In this document: positions 26,404 through 36,584 of the stretch, piece by piece
How the letters are laid out: each line of letters starts with the position of its first letter
Position numbering within the stretch: position 1 is the first letter of the stretch
Assembly: GCF_009812035.1 (NCBI RefSeq)
Contig: NZ_VZIZ01000020.1
Coordinates: forward strand, 1 to 64,000
Direction: 5' to 3'
Length of the DNA stretch: 64,000 nt
DNA from: Psychrobacter nivimaris
GTDB taxonomy: Bacteria > Pseudomonadota > Gammaproteobacteria > Pseudomonadales > Moraxellaceae
The notes under the pieces: generated by a model
Database searches by the model: none
What the model was told of the DNA's origin: nothing
Seen by the model: the letters and a program-made list of their open reading frames with translations, nothing else
Made by a program: the position numbers and the translations under genes

Positions 26404-27489
26404 CTACTGCTCAGCTGGCGCACGTAATAACAGCCATAAAAACAGCACCGTACCAACCACACCAAAAATAGTGGCGACCGGCACTTCAAATGGATAGCGA
26501 ATAGAGCGCCCGATAATATCGCACAGCAACACCGCTGAAGCACCAAGTAGGGCAACTGCTGGCAAGCTGCGACGCAACTTATCTCCCATTAGGCGGCTCA
26601 CAATGTTTGGCACAACCAGCCCAATAAAAGGAATCATGCCCACAGTCACGACCACGACAGCGCTCATCATGGCTACCATACCCACGCCAATCCAAGTGAC
26701 CTGACGCTTACTGATACCCAAGTTCAAGGCGATATTGTCACCCAAACCAACGATGGTCAGCTTGTCGGCAATAATATAAGCCAGCACACACAGTCCACCC
26801 GTGAGCCACAACAGCTCATAGCGCCCTGCCAATACGCCCGAGAAATCTCCAAACTGCCAAACACTCAGCATCTGTAGCGACTCGGTTTGATAGGCGATAA
26901 AGGTAGTGACTGCTTCAATAATGCCGCCAAAGACAATGCCAATCAGTGGAATCATCAAAAAATCAGTAGGCGGAATACGGTGAATGAGCAGCATAAATAG
27001 CATCATGCCAAAAACGGCAGCAATGGTTGCCACGCCCATTTTGACAATGAGCGCACTGGCAGGGAACAGCAGACTGACTACCAGTAAACCAAGTGCAGCG
27101 CTCTGAGTCGCACCGACCATAGATGGCTCTACAAAGCGGTTTTTTAGTACTACTTGGATAATCATCCCAGCCACTGCCATCGCAATACCAGTCAAAATAA
27201 TGGCGATAGTACGCGGTATACGGCTAACCAATAACAATGAGCTATCGGAGTTGGCACTCTGAGTCAGCAGGCTCTGCAAGATACCTGACCACGAAAAGTC
27301 AGCCACACCAATAGATAAGCTCAATAACACCAAAAGCCCCATAAGAATGAGGCTTGCTGTATTGATGAACCACGGTGGTATGACAGTACGTCGATGTAAC
27401 GCATTGCCAGTACCGCTTTGCCAGCTTGACGCTGATGGAGCAGTACTGGATTTGAGCCTAGCATGAGTACGGTGTGAAAATAACGACAT
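26404..27489 (-). CDS. Siderophore ABC transporter permease, FecCD family (first subunit)
   Basis: 361 aa, nine to ten helices. Motifs RIPRTIAIILTGIAMAVAGM, NRFVEPSMVGATQSAALG and GMIPFIGLVVPNIVSRLMGD are the standard FecCD signature. It is the partner of the 25222-26307 permease. It is preceded by the binding-protein gene (82-bp gap) and followed by the second permease (96-bp gap), so the four genes form one leftward operon. Confidence 0.94.
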   Translation of the reverse strand: MSLFSHRTHARLKSSTAPSASSWQSGTGNALHRRTVIPPWFINTASLILMGLLVLLSLSIGVADFSWSGILQSLLTQSANSDSSLLLVSRIPRTIAIILTGIAMAVAGMIIQVVLKNRFVEPSMVGATQSAALGLLVVSLLFPASALIVKMGVATIAAVFGMMLFMLLIHRIPPTDFLMIPLIGIVFGGIIEAVTTFIAYQTESLQMLSVWQFGDFSGVLAGRYELLWLTGGLCVLAYIIADKLTIVGLGDNIALNLGISKRQVTWIGVGMVAMMSAVVVVTVGMIPFIGLVVPNIVSRLMGDKLRRSLPAVALLGASAVLLCDIIGRSIRYPFEVPVATIFGVVGTVLFLWLLLRAPAEQ

Positions 27490-27571
27490 AATCTCTACTG
27501 GCTTAAAAATGAGCAGGGTTAACGGTAATAATTACCTACTTGAGCAATAATATTTTTTATAAGCAACGACG

Positions 27572-28624
27572 TTATTTAGCGTTAGTAAAAGCATCTTTGA
27601 TCGTCGTTAGATCCTGCATCCACTGGTAGTAACCGCCAAATGCTAAGTAAGAGTCTGGGCTCAAATAAACCACTTGCTGCTTGCTCCATGCGTTGCTTTG
27701 AGCAACTAGTGGATTGTCTAATACGGCCTTGGCACCAATACCGTCTTCACCAATTGCAGCACTACGGTCGATGACAAATAACCAATCTGGATTGGCTTTT
27801 TGGATATATTCAAACGATATCGGCTGACCATGAGGCGCATCGGCAATTTTGTCATCCGCCATTGGTACACCTAACACAGTGTGGATAAAACCATAGCGAG
27901 ACTTGTCACCATAGGCTGACATTTTATTGCCATTGACCATCACGACTAGGCCAGAGCCTTTATTTTCTTTTGTTAGACTTTTGGTCTCAGTGATGAGTCC
28001 ATCGATGTTCTGTTGTAGCTTAGCGGCTTGATCGCTTTTACCAAACAGCGCACCTAGATCATGCATGCGCTGCTTGCTTGATTCGTAAATGTTAGCTGTA
28101 TCAATACTCATGTCCAATGTTGGCGCGATACTTGACAGCTCGTCGTATTTTTCTGCCATGCGTGAACCGACCAAAATAGCTTGCGGCTGCATTGCATTCA
28201 ACGCTTCAAGATCTGGCTCAAACACAGTACCTACCGATTTTGGATCAGGTTGCGTCTCTGAGTGTAGATTCTTTAGTAATAGACCACCAGGCATACCATC
28301 GACCGCCACATCTAGCGCGGCCAAGTCTTGCATCAACGTCATGTCATAGACGACAAGTGGCGATGGGTTCATAGCCAGCTCAACATCACCTTTTACAGTA
28401 TTGACCATGATTTTCTCAGCAGATACAGCGTCGTTATTAGCAACGTTCTGTGATTCATCAGCCGTTGGGTTTTCAGTTTTGGCGTCTGCTGGCTCAGAGT
28501 CATTGGATTCAGGCGAGCTACATCCTGCCACTACCGTAGCTAATAACGCTGTCATGGCAGCAGTCAATAATGGACGTTTGAAAAAAGAGGCGGTAGATCT
28601 GCTAGATAATAAGGGTGTCGGCAT
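27572..28624 (-). CDS. Siderophore ABC transporter binding lipoprotein (CeuE/FatB type)
   Basis: 350 aa periplasmic binding protein. The lipobox VVAGC puts the lipidated Cys at residue 35, followed by a 35-residue acidic, Asn/Glu-rich linker. The PBP core has LAALDVAVDGMP, LEALNAMQPQAILVGSR, APHGQPISFEYIQ and YLSPDSYLAFGGYYQW. In Campylobacter CeuE a His and a Tyr in equivalent stretches contact iron; both appear retained here by eye. This suggests catecholate siderophores or their breakdown products as ligand, matching the FepA-like receptor nearby. A Fur-box-like palindrome lies 213 bp upstream. Confidence 0.93.
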   Translation of the reverse strand: MPTPLLSSRSTASFFKRPLLTAAMTALLATVVAGCSSPESNDSEPADAKTENPTADESQNVANNDAVSAEKIMVNTVKGDVELAMNPSPLVVYDMTLMQDLAALDVAVDGMPGGLLLKNLHSETQPDPKSVGTVFEPDLEALNAMQPQAILVGSRMAEKYDELSSIAPTLDMSIDTANIYESSKQRMHDLGALFGKSDQAAKLQQNIDGLITETKSLTKENKGSGLVVMVNGNKMSAYGDKSRYGFIHTVLGVPMADDKIADAPHGQPISFEYIQKANPDWLFVIDRSAAIGEDGIGAKAVLDNPLVAQSNAWSKQQVVYLSPDSYLAFGGYYQWMQDLTTIKDAFTNAK

Positions 28625-28836
28625 AATGAACTCGGTCTATCAAAAAATGTTTAAGCAATTGTCTAAAATAATTGCAGATGAATGATGCTAAAAATATTAA
28701 GTCTGAACGATGCTTGAGATAAAAAGCATAAAATAAATAGTCTACTTAGTACCAATTACTAACTTTTTATACGAATAGTTTTTATAAAAATAGTTTGGGT
28801 AGACAGGACAAACGTTATAATAAAGTAGTTGAGACT

Positions 28837-28859
28837 CATTATCAATATAAATGATAATG
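28837..28859. promoter_or_regulatory. Fur-box-like palindrome upstream of the siderophore ABC operon
   Basis: CATTATCA and TGATAATG are perfect inverted arms around ATATAAA. They match the Fur consensus and suggest iron repression of the importer. Confidence 0.65.
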
Positions 28860-28884
28860 GTTTTTATTAACAGTACTTGTTATA

Positions 28885-29167
28885 TTAGGGCGTGTTGAAC
28901 ATTCGACCATGGCACTGACAGCGACTATTTTTTAGGCGATTCGATGTTAAAAATAATAAGTTTAGTCATTCTAAGCGCTTATTTTTAACGGTGAAGCGGC
29001 AAAAAAGAGTTCTGTCCCCTGCTTTTATCGTTGGGTCTGATGCTAAAATTGCCCCATACTGCGTTACAAATCTCGCTAAGGCATCTGCATTATCGTCGCT
29101 TTGTGCCTTGTCTGGAACAATTTTAGCGATCAGCAGTGCCTATTTGCGAATGTTCAACACGCCCTAA
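28885..29167. repeat. 283-bp MITE-like element with long perfect ends
   Basis: The left end TTAGGGCGTGTTGAACATTC is the exact complement of the right end, and the match continues to 21 bp. The ends share the GGGCGTGT core with the 176-bp family but differ inside. The interior has no ORF and contains smaller inverted stretches such as AAGCGCTTATTTTTAAC with its surroundings. A decayed right end of the same type lies at 43591-43616, and a collapsed pair of ends at 52971-52995. Confidence 0.8.
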
Positions 29168-29316
29168 ACGCAACGTATCATTTGATGTAAAGATAAGGTT
29201 CATAGTAGTGAAGTATAAAAGTAGGTAACGTTCATAGAAGTGAGCGAAGCGATAGGAAAAACTACTAAGCAATGTCACGTGTCAGGGATGTATTAAATAG
29301 AGAGAATATTGTAAAT

Positions 29317-29337
29317 TATTATTGATAATAATTATCG
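29317..29337. promoter_or_regulatory. Fur-box-like site upstream of tonB
   Basis: TTATTATTGATAATAATTATC matches alternating Fur half-sites and lies about 55 bp before the tonB start. Confidence 0.65.
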
Positions 29338-29389
29338 TTTGCATTATTATCTACGCCATTCTACTCTGAGTAATAAACATTAGGCTGTT

Positions 29390-30349
29390 ATGAGTTCAAC
29401 GGATTTAGACGCGCCACCACTTAAGTCGTTATTGCTAGCTATTGTTGCAGTACTAGGACTCCACGTGCTTGCCGCAATTGCACTAGTGGCAATAAAAACG
29501 CCTGAACTCAAACCTGAGCCAAAAAAAGAGATGTCACCGCTTGAGATAAAGTTTGTGTCATTACCGGCAAAAACGGTTTCAACTGAAGTAGAAAAACAAA
29601 CAGTCACAGCCAAAAAAGAAGTACAGCCTGAGGTGCAAGTTCAGCCAGCGCCGCAACCTGAACCAAAGCCTAAAGAACCGGTTAAACAACCAACAGAGAC
29701 ACCAGTAAAACCAAAAGAGCCTGTTGTAAAAAATGTAGAGCCGAAAGTGACGCCTGTGATAGCGTCAGAAAAGCCTCGTCCTGATACCAGTCAAAAAGTA
29801 GCCTCAAAAGAGCCGCTACCGAAACCAAAGGTTGATAACTCAGCAGCTGAAGCACAACGTCAAGCAGCTGCCCAAGCTGAATCAGAGCGACAAGCCAAAA
29901 AGTCTGAGCAAGAGGCACAAGCTAGGGCAGAGCAAGAAGCCAAAAGAGTCGCCGATGCCAAAGCTGCCGTTCAGGCGAAGGCTGCCGCAGAGGCCGCCGC
30001 TGCACAAGCAAGAGCTGAGGCAGAAGCAGCAGCTGCTTTAGCACAGAGTAATGAGCCTGTGAGCTTTACTGCCAGCTCAGCCAACTGGGCATCTGCGCCA
30101 AACTTTAGTTTCCCTGAGCGCGCCGCACGTAGAGCCCGTTCTGGTGATACGCTTAACGTTGTCTTGGTATTGCGAGTCAACAAGCAAGGCGGTATCGATA
30201 ACGTGCGCGTTGCTCAATCATCAGGTAATCCGCTACTAGACAAAGAAGCCAGACGTCAAGTGCGATCTGGCAAATTCAAACCCTTTACTAAGAATGGCGT
30301 ACCCGTGGTAGGTGATGTGACCCTACCGATCAGTTACGCGGTTCCTTGA
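29390..30349 (+). CDS. tonB: Energy transducer TonB
   Basis: 319 aa. One N-terminal membrane anchor (residues 13-36), a Pro/Lys/Glu-rich periplasmic spacer (about 40-150), an Ala/Gln/Glu-rich probable helix (about 150-215), then the TonB C-terminal domain with SFPERAARRARSGD, VLVLRVNKQGGIDNVRVAQS and VTLPISYAV. It couples the inner-membrane proton gradient to outer-membrane receptors such as the two encoded nearby. The Ala-rich segment gives it a TolA-like look, but the C-terminus is TonB-type. exbB and exbD follow, and a Fur-like site precedes it. Confidence 0.93.
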   Translation: MSSTDLDAPPLKSLLLAIVAVLGLHVLAAIALVAIKTPELKPEPKKEMSPLEIKFVSLPAKTVSTEVEKQTVTAKKEVQPEVQVQPAPQPEPKPKEPVKQPTETPVKPKEPVVKNVEPKVTPVIASEKPRPDTSQKVASKEPLPKPKVDNSAAEAQRQAAAQAESERQAKKSEQEAQARAEQEAKRVADAKAAVQAKAAAEAAAAQARAEAEAAAALAQSNEPVSFTASSANWASAPNFSFPERAARRARSGDTLNVVLVLRVNKQGGIDNVRVAQSSGNPLLDKEARRQVRSGKFKPFTKNGVPVVGDVTLPISYAVP

Positions 30350-30457
30350 TAGCTCATACTTTATAACAACGTATTTATTAATCATTTTTCATTATAAAAC
30401 TAAACATGGTATTTACCTCAGTATCATGTAATGGCATTACACATTAAGGAGTCTGAC

Positions 30458-31147
30458 ATGGACTTTATGCAATACTGGCAGATCAGCGACATGGTGACAA
30501 AAACGTTGTTCTTTTTGTTGCTTGCATTATCTATTCTCTCTTGGGTGACAGGTATCGTCCGCGTATTGCAAAGTCGCAAACTGGCGACCAATGTAGCAGA
30601 TGATTTGAGTCAGCAATTACAAGCCAGGCAGTCTGACTTGGCTGGTGCTGATGCTGCCACATGCCGTTTGGTGACTGAGCAGACTTTGCTCAAGCATATC
30701 GGTCGCTATCGTTTTGCTAGTGAGCGCGGTCTGCCAATTCTTGGCACGACGGCAGCAATTGCACCGTTCATTGGCTTGTTTGGTACGGTATGGGGTATTT
30801 TCCATGCCTTGCACAACATCGGTGTGAGTGGTCAGGCAGGATTGGGGCAAGTTGCAGGGCCAGTCGGTGAAGCACTGATTATGACAGGTCTTGGTATTGC
30901 AGTAGCGATTCCAGCCGTGGTGTTTTACAACCTTGCAGTACGTATCAATCGCCGCATAATGTATCAAGCCAACGACAGAGCGCATGATTTATTGGCGCAA
31001 TCAACGGGTCTTGTGGATACTACTAAGGTAACTGCGAGCAATCATGCTAGCGCCTCACAAGTGCACGCTGCAACAAGCAGTCGTTCAACGACGAGCGAGA
31101 CTCAGCATACCAATAACTACAGTAATTCTGTGCCAAAGCAGCTATAG
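30458..31147 (+). CDS. exbB: Biopolymer transport protein ExbB
   Basis: 229 aa inner-membrane MotA/TolQ/ExbB-type protein that forms the proton channel with ExbD. Helices lie at about residues 14-34, 110-135 and 150-175. LGTTAAIAPFIGLFGTVWGI and GEALIMTGLGIAVAIPAVVF are the family signatures. I place the start at 30458 (MDFMQYW) because AAGGAG lies just upstream; a frame from 30431 adds nine residues with no such site. The C-terminal 40 residues are Ser/Thr/His-rich and probably disordered. Confidence 0.93.
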   Translation: MDFMQYWQISDMVTKTLFFLLLALSILSWVTGIVRVLQSRKLATNVADDLSQQLQARQSDLAGADAATCRLVTEQTLLKHIGRYRFASERGLPILGTTAAIAPFIGLFGTVWGIFHALHNIGVSGQAGLGQVAGPVGEALIMTGLGIAVAIPAVVFYNLAVRINRRIMYQANDRAHDLLAQSTGLVDTTKVTASNHASASQVHAATSSRSTTSETQHTNNYSNSVPKQL

Positions 31148-31288
31148 ATAGTATTAATTCTACAGATACTGATTCTGTAAAGGCTAGGTCTGTAAGTGAT
31201 AAGTCTATAAAGGCTCAAACCACAAGTCGAAAAACCGTCAAAAAGCGGCTTGGCTGTGTGAAAATAACCAAAAGCATTGAGAGTAACT

Positions 31289-31690
31289 ATGGCATTTCAA
31301 TTGGGTGATGATGACGTACGAAGCATGGATGAGATGAACCTTATTCCGCTTATCGATATCATGCTGGTATTGATGATTATATTTTTATTGACAGCGACCG
31401 TGTTGAATCCGACGGTGCCTTTAGATTTGCCAGAGACCAGTGCCGCGCTCAATGAAACGCCGCCAGAAGCGATTCAAGTCAGTATTGATGAAGATGCGGG
31501 GATATTCTGGGATAGTGATCCAATCAGCATGGAAGAGTTGGAGACACGCTTGCAGCAACAAGGCGCGACTGGTAAGAATCCAGCGGTACAGTTACGTGCA
31601 GATAAAGAAGGTAAGTACGATACGGTCGCTCAAGTCTTGGCAGCGGCAAGTAATGCTGGACTGACCAAAATCGCCTTTGTGAATGAGTAG
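31289..31690 (+). CDS. exbD: Biopolymer transport protein ExbD
   Basis: 133 aa with one membrane helix. The essential proton-carrying aspartate is Asp23 in LIPLIDIMLVLMIIF, followed by a periplasmic domain with VQLRADKEGKYDTVAQVLAAA. The ATG at 31289 follows TTGAGAG; a TTG at 31277 would add four residues and is less likely. It completes the tonB-exbB-exbD set and is followed by a strong terminator. Confidence 0.93.
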   Translation: MAFQLGDDDVRSMDEMNLIPLIDIMLVLMIIFLLTATVLNPTVPLDLPETSAALNETPPEAIQVSIDEDAGIFWDSDPISMEELETRLQQQGATGKNPAVQLRADKEGKYDTVAQVLAAASNAGLTKIAFVNE

Positions 31691-31863
31691 CTTAGTAGCT
31701 AGACATTGAATAACTTAAGCAATGAATAGTTTAAGCACTGTGAGTTAGTGTTAGTAGCTCTGACTTTATATTAGAAAACTGGCTAGATAAATCAATAGCC
31801 CGACCAGTAAGACAACCAGCACCGCTATAATAAAAACAATTAAAATAATAAAATTTTCTCCGA

Positions 31864-31915
31864 CCTCAGTGACGACTTAAACCTCAAATTAAGTCGTTAG
31901 TGAGGTTTTCTTTTT
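31864..31915 (+). terminator. Terminator after exbD
   Basis: CCTCAGTGACGACTTAA pairs with TTAAGTCGTTAGTGAGG (one mismatch) around an 8-base loop and is followed by TTTTCTTTTTTT. The stem is long and may also end the opposing DUF2799-like gene. Confidence 0.85.
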
Positions 31916-32455
31916 TTACCAGCCATAGCCAAATGGACGATAGCCGTAACCGAAACCTGCATGTCTGTAGTCAAATGGGTAAGGTGAGCGTAAGTAGTCG
32001 AGATCGCGCTGACGGATATAGTAGTAGCGCCCTTGAGAGTAAGCTTCTTCTAACTTCTCAATACCTTCTAACGGACAGACAGGTTGCCAGTCATAGCCTT
32101 CGCGACCGAGTTTATAAGCATTTAGCTCGGTACAGTAGTTTTTGAGACCCTGTTGACGGCCTTGCTCCCATTGGATACGGTTAGGACTAGCACCGCCTAT
32201 ACTAGCGCAGCTATTGGTATAGTGACCGAAGTAGGCACCTGAACGCCCTTGCGAGCCATCAGCGTAGCCAACTTCTTGCCAGTTACTGCTTTGACATTGC
32301 TGCGGCGTTAGGCTCTGAGTCGTGGCACAGCCTGATAATGTCAGTACGACCGCGCCAAGTAGCGATAGACTCATGCCTGTTTTGCTAATGACTCTACTCA
32401 TCAGCTTGCGAGCGTGATAAGCGCCCGATGAGTTTGACTCAATAAGATAATTCAT
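31916..32455 (-). CDS. DUF2799-like lipoprotein
   Basis: 179 aa. A membrane segment ends in LTLSGC, a lipobox with Cys at about residue 43, so it is probably a lipoprotein. The repeated pattern CQSSNWQEVGYADGSQG, WEQGRQQGLKNYC and AYSQGRYYYI matches DUF2799. The C-terminus is Tyr/Gly-rich. The function of the family is unknown. The N-terminus before the membrane segment is long (27 residues), and internal Met residues at 19 and 28 are alternative starts. It runs toward exbD. Confidence 0.82.
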   Translation of the reverse strand: MNYLIESNSSGAYHARKLMSRVISKTGMSLSLLGAVVLTLSGCATTQSLTPQQCQSSNWQEVGYADGSQGRSGAYFGHYTNSCASIGGASPNRIQWEQGRQQGLKNYCTELNAYKLGREGYDWQPVCPLEGIEKLEEAYSQGRYYYIRQRDLDYLRSPYPFDYRHAGFGYGYRPFGYGW

Positions 32456-32812
32456 AATAAACCTGCGCGCGTTTAAAATTATGGTTTATCATAGCACTTT
32501 TTTGCGCTGACCACTTTTCGTATCTGGTTTTTATAGCGTACTGTGCTCGGTAAGTTTATATACGCTAAATAATTGATTTAATAGCGTAACTTGCTAAATT
32601 GTCATATGCTTTAAAAGCACCTGTTGTACCGCGATTGGACGACAACGCTTGATTTTTAATGGTTCGTGCTCATTATAAGCCCTTATATATCGTTGTTTAT
32701 TATCCTGCTAATCGCAAATCTATATGTACTATGTATAAATAACGGTTCATTAGCGATATTTACCTATATCTCTATTAGTATCTTTTTCATTTAGTCAAAA
32801 GGCCAGACCATC
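32456..32812. other. Gene-free divergent promoter region
   Basis: This 357-bp AT-rich gap lies between two divergent genes. TATAGCGTA and TACGCTA-type words recur at 32534-32590, but no operator or gene can be named. Confidence 0.5.
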
Positions 32813-33409
32813 ATGGGAACATTGATTGGCGTTATCATTGTACTATTCGTATTAGGGAGTATGATGGCGCTCAAACCGAACGGTATCGATCAGCGTTTGG
32901 ATAAGCTGCGTATGACCGCGCGTCGTTTACAGCTCAATCCAAAACTTGTTTCGTGCCCTGATTGGATCAAAGGTCGTGATAATGAGTATGGCCGCGGTAT
33001 GCTTGGACAGTACTGCCTGATATTTGAAGACACTAAACTGCCGCATACTCGTTATCAAGTGATTGATGGACAGTGGCGACCAGACAGCAGTTTTGTTGAT
33101 ACCAGTACAGATGATAAAACGCTTACTATTCCCAGTGCGATTCGTTCTAGTCAAATCAGCAATAATCCAGTAGTCAAAAAAACTGATTTTAGCTTGGATC
33201 AAGTGCCGTTAGAGCTACCAGTAAGTATCGAGCCGTTTGTTAAAGGTCTATTGACCAAGGCAAATAGCATTATTATTTATTGGGAAGATATTGCTTATGT
33301 ACGTCCAGCATCTAATCCTACGTATCATCAAAAACGGATCGAAGCGGACTTATTAGTGCTCAAAGAAAACCTTGAGAAGTGGGCGCTACAGATGCAAAAA
33401 CAAGCATAA
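32813..33409 (+). CDS. Membrane-anchored protein of unknown function
   Basis: 198 aa with one N-terminal hydrophobic helix (residues 3-22, ending MMAL) and a soluble remainder. I do not recognise a domain. The charged N-out/C-in-or-out orientation is unclear. Features include two Cys (in LVSCPDWI and GQYCLIFED), a predicted mixed alpha/beta body and a C-terminal helix rich in Lys/Glu. It precedes topA in the same direction with a 268-bp gap, so it is probably a separate transcript. Confidence 0.7.
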   Translation: MGTLIGVIIVLFVLGSMMALKPNGIDQRLDKLRMTARRLQLNPKLVSCPDWIKGRDNEYGRGMLGQYCLIFEDTKLPHTRYQVIDGQWRPDSSFVDTSTDDKTLTIPSAIRSSQISNNPVVKKTDFSLDQVPLELPVSIEPFVKGLLTKANSIIIYWEDIAYVRPASNPTYHQKRIEADLLVLKENLEKWALQMQKQA

Positions 33410-33677
33410 ACCTAGTAAAGCGTTTTTTCGTCTCCATTAAAGGGCAATATGCAAGCGGTTTGTCATATTCAAATTATTTAAAGTTGACAGTTTAACGCTT
33501 AGCAGTGTAACGTCTTTATAACTATATCTTTATTTTATGGTTATTATTTGTTTTATAACCTTTTTTATCAGCAGCGATTATTACTATAAATAGCTGAACC
33601 ATGGTCAAACCATGAGTATTAGCTTCCATAAATTGCCGTGCTGCTGAATTTAACCTTACTTTTAATTTACTTATATT

Positions 33678-36359
33678 ATGGTGTCGTCAAACATGGCAAA
33701 AACCACAACCAAAAAAAGTCCAGCACCAGCTGCGGACAGCCCAAAGGGTAAGTCTTTGGTGATTGTAGAATCGCCAGCCAAGGCAAAAACGATTAATAAA
33801 TACCTTGGTGATGACTTTATCGTACGCTCAAGTATCGGTCACGTCCGTGATTTGCCGGTCAGTGCGAGCAAAAGCGCAAAGAAAGCAACAACCGCTAAAA
33901 AAGATGACAGTCTGACCAAAGAAGAGAAAGCGCAGCAAGCACTGGTACGCCGCATGGGTGTAGATCCAGAGCATGATTGGGCGGCAGTCTATGAAGTACT
34001 GCCAAACAAAACCAAAGTCATTAAAGAGCTTAAAGCATTGGCCAAAGACGCTGACAAAATCTATCTAGCAACGGATATGGATAGAGAAGGGGAAGCAATT
34101 GCTTGGCATCTAAAAGAAGTCATCGGTGGCCCTGATAGTAAGTATCAACGTGTGGTCTTTAACGAGATTACCAAGTCAGCTATTCAAAGTGCGTTTAAGC
34201 AGCCTTCGAAATTAGACATTGACCGCGTGAACGCGCAGCAAGCGCGTCGGTTCTTGGACCGTGTTGTCGGCTTTATGGTATCGCCACTATTATGGCAAAA
34301 AATAGCCCGAGGGCTGTCGGCAGGTCGTGTACAGTCAGTCGCTATGCGCTTGGTCGTTGAGCGTGAGCATGAAATTCGCGCGTTCATTCCAGAAGAGTAC
34401 TGGCAAATCCATGCGGATACGCACATTGCTAATGGTAAAGCCAAAAAAACCTCAGACGCTGAGCAAATCGGTATACGTTTAGAGGCGACCAAACAAGGTG
34501 GAAAAACCTTAAAGCTTGGTAATAAAGAGCAGACCGATAAAGTTCTAGAAGTGCTCAAAGCAAGCGACTTTATCGTCAAAGAGCGTGAAGAGAAACCAAC
34601 GCAATCACGTCCAAGCGCACCGTTTATTACTTCGACCTTGCAACAGGCTGCTAGCACGCGCTTAGGATTCTCTGTTAAGAAAACCATGATCTTAGCGCAG
34701 CGTCTATATGAAGCGGGTCATATTACTTATATGCGTACCGATTCGACGTTCTTATCAGGTGATGCGCTTGCTGCTGTCCGTGGTCATATCGAAGACAGCT
34801 ATGGCGCAAAATACGTGCCAGAGAAACCAAACTTCTATGGTAACAAGCAAGGTGCACAAGAGGCGCATGAAGCGATTCGTCCTTCTAATGTCAATATGAA
34901 GTCAACACAGCTCAAAGGTGTTGAGCGTGATGCGATACGTCTATACGAGCTAATCTGGCGTCAGTTTGTGGCGTGTCAGATGTTACCTGCCAAATATCTA
35001 TCAGTGAACCTGTTTGTAGGCGCAGATGATATCGAGTTAAAAGCCCGTGGCCGTACCATGGTGTTTGATGGCTATACAAGAGTCATGCCACCAGCCAAGA
35101 CTGACGACACCTTACTGCCTGATGTCAAAAAAGGCGATAAGTTAAACCTAGATAAGCTCGATCCGAGTCAGCACTTTACTAAGCCTGCGCCTCGCTATAC
35201 TGAAGCCAGCCTAGTAAAAGAGCTTGAGAAAAAAGGCATCGGTCGTCCATCGACGTATGCCTCAATTATCTCGACTATTCAAGATCGTGGTTATGTGAAG
35301 CTTGAGAATAAGCGTCTGTTTGCCGAAAAAATGGGTGATATCGTCACCGATAGATTGACGGCTAGCTTCCCAGATTTAATGGATTACACCTTCACTGCTG
35401 CGTTAGAGGACAAGCTCGATCATGTGGCAGAAGGTGATCAAGATTGGAAAGATGTGCTTGATAATTTCTATGGTGAGTTTAAAACCACTCTAGAGCGTGC
35501 CAAAGAAAAAGACGGTATGCGTCCAAACGATCCGACTGACGTGCCAGATGTCCATTGTGATATCTGTGATCGTCCAATGCAGCTGCGCACAGGGTCAACA
35601 GGTGTATTCTTGGGCTGTACGGGCTATAACTTGCCACCAAAAGAGCGCTGTAAAGGTACCAGAAATCTAATGCCAGTCGAAGCATTTGCCAATCTAGATG
35701 ATGCGGAAGGTGATGACGAAGCGGCAGAAGTTAAAGATTTGATGGAGAAAAAACGCTGTCCGAAATGTGGCACGGCGATGAATGGTTACATCGTGGACGG
35801 TGGCCTCAAACTACACATTTGCGGTAACAACCCTGATTGCGATGGTTATATCCTAGAAGAAGGTAAGTTTGAAGTTCCTGGCTCAGATGCACCAACCATT
35901 GACTGTAATAAGTGCGATGGGCAGATGGAGCTTAAAACAGGACGCTTTGGTCCGTACTTTGCTTGCCAGAACTGTGATAACACGCGCAAAGTACTAAAAA
36001 CAGGCGAAGCAGCGCCGCCGCGTATGGATCCAATCCATCTGCCAGAGTTAAAGTCGACCAAGCATGATGATTATTTCATTTTGCGTGAAGGGGCAGCTGG
36101 GATGTTCTTAGCCGCGTCTAAGTTTCCAAAAGTGCGTGAGACACGTCCGCCGAAGCTGGCTGAGCTACGAGAAATCAAAGATAAAATGGAAGATAAGTTC
36201 CAGTATCTGTTTGCAGGACCAGATGAGGATCCTGAAGGCAACCCAACCATATTGCGCTGGTCACGTAAGAAAAAAGAGCAGTATATCGGCTCTGAGAAAA
36301 ACGGTAAGGCCACACGTTGGGGTGTGTACTGGCGTAAAGGTGAATGGGTAGAGGAGTAA
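33678..36359 (+). CDS. topA: DNA topoisomerase I
   Basis: 893 aa type IA topoisomerase that relaxes negative supercoils. The Toprim domain has [10 protein letters not shown] and the acidic triad in [10 protein letters not shown] (Asp133, Asp135, Glu137). The active-site tyrosine is Tyr351 in [33 protein letters not shown] is conserved. Zinc-ribbon Cys clusters lie in the C-terminal third ([29 protein letters not shown]). The N-terminus is extended by a Lys/Ala/Thr-rich tail before the Toprim start. The ATG at 33693 is an alternative start; neither has a strong Shine-Dalgarno site. Confidence 0.97.
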   Translation: MVSSNMAKTTTKKSPAPAADSPKGKSLVIVESPAKAKTINKYLGDDFIVRSSIGHVRDLPVSASKSAKKATTAKKDDSLTKEEKAQQALVRRMGVDPEHDWAAVYEVLPNKTKVIKELKALAKDADKIYLATDMDREGEAIAWHLKEVIGGPDSKYQRVVFNEITKSAIQSAFKQPSKLDIDRVNAQQARRFLDRVVGFMVSPLLWQKIARGLSAGRVQSVAMRLVVEREHEIRAFIPEEYWQIHADTHIANGKAKKTSDAEQIGIRLEATKQGGKTLKLGNKEQTDKVLEVLKASDFIVKEREEKPTQSRPSAPFITSTLQQAASTRLGFSVKKTMILAQRLYEAGHITYMRTDSTFLSGDALAAVRGHIEDSYGAKYVPEKPNFYGNKQGAQEAHEAIRPSNVNMKSTQLKGVERDAIRLYELIWRQFVACQMLPAKYLSVNLFVGADDIELKARGRTMVFDGYTRVMPPAKTDDTLLPDVKKGDKLNLDKLDPSQHFTKPAPRYTEASLVKELEKKGIGRPSTYASIISTIQDRGYVKLENKRLFAEKMGDIVTDRLTASFPDLMDYTFTAALEDKLDHVAEGDQDWKDVLDNFYGEFKTTLERAKEKDGMRPNDPTDVPDVHCDICDRPMQLRTGSTGVFLGCTGYNLPPKERCKGTRNLMPVEAFANLDDAEGDDEAAEVKDLMEKKRCPKCGTAMNGYIVDGGLKLHICGNNPDCDGYILEEGKFEVPGSDAPTIDCNKCDGQMELKTGRFGPYFACQNCDNTRKVLKTGEAAPPRMDPIHLPELKSTKHDDYFILREGAAGMFLAASKFPKVRETRPPKLAELREIKDKMEDKFQYLFAGPDEDPEGNPTILRWSRKKKEQYIGSEKNGKATRWGVYWRKGEWVEE

Positions 36360-36477
36360 TTATTAGGTAAATCCAATATAGTGCTTTTATAGCGTCAGAC
36401 TCATTTAATGTACTATAGGTACAATTTACATTTGTCTTTCTTGTATTGGCTTCAACAAACCTAATAGTTACTTCCAA

Positions 36478-36513
36478 TAAAAAACCCTCTTATAATTTAA
36501 GAGGGTTTTTTTG
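36478..36513 (+). terminator. Terminator after topA
   Basis: AACCCTCTTA pairs perfectly with TAAGAGGGTT, with A residues before and seven T residues after, so it could work in both directions between topA and sodC. Confidence 0.85.
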
Positions 36514-36584
36514 TGCTTATAATATTTGTTTTAAGCTATTTCTACGTTTGCAAACCTAGCTTAAGTTCATAGGTTTGGACAGCA

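Larger units (their letters stand above)
28625..29389. other. Divergent iron-regulated region with a 283-bp MITE
   Basis: This 765-bp gap between the divergent ABC operon and tonB has a Fur-box-like site on each side (28837-28859 and 29317-29337), separated by the 283-bp element. At 29189-29255 the phrase GGTTCATAGTAGTGA recurs imperfectly as CGTTCATAGAAGTGA. No gene is supported. Confidence 0.65.

Noticed and set aside
31770..31880. Minus-strand frame encoding a single hydrophobic helix (IVFIIAVLVVLLVGLLIYLA)
   Set aside because: It looks like a small membrane peptide, but the in-frame upstream stop leaves no ATG, GTG or TTG start, and it lies beyond the exbD hairpin.
34184..34687. Long antisense frame (167 codons) inside topA
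   Set aside because: It lies entirely in the reverse frame of a conserved gene, lacks a ribosome-binding site and has no family-like sequence; it is a shadow.
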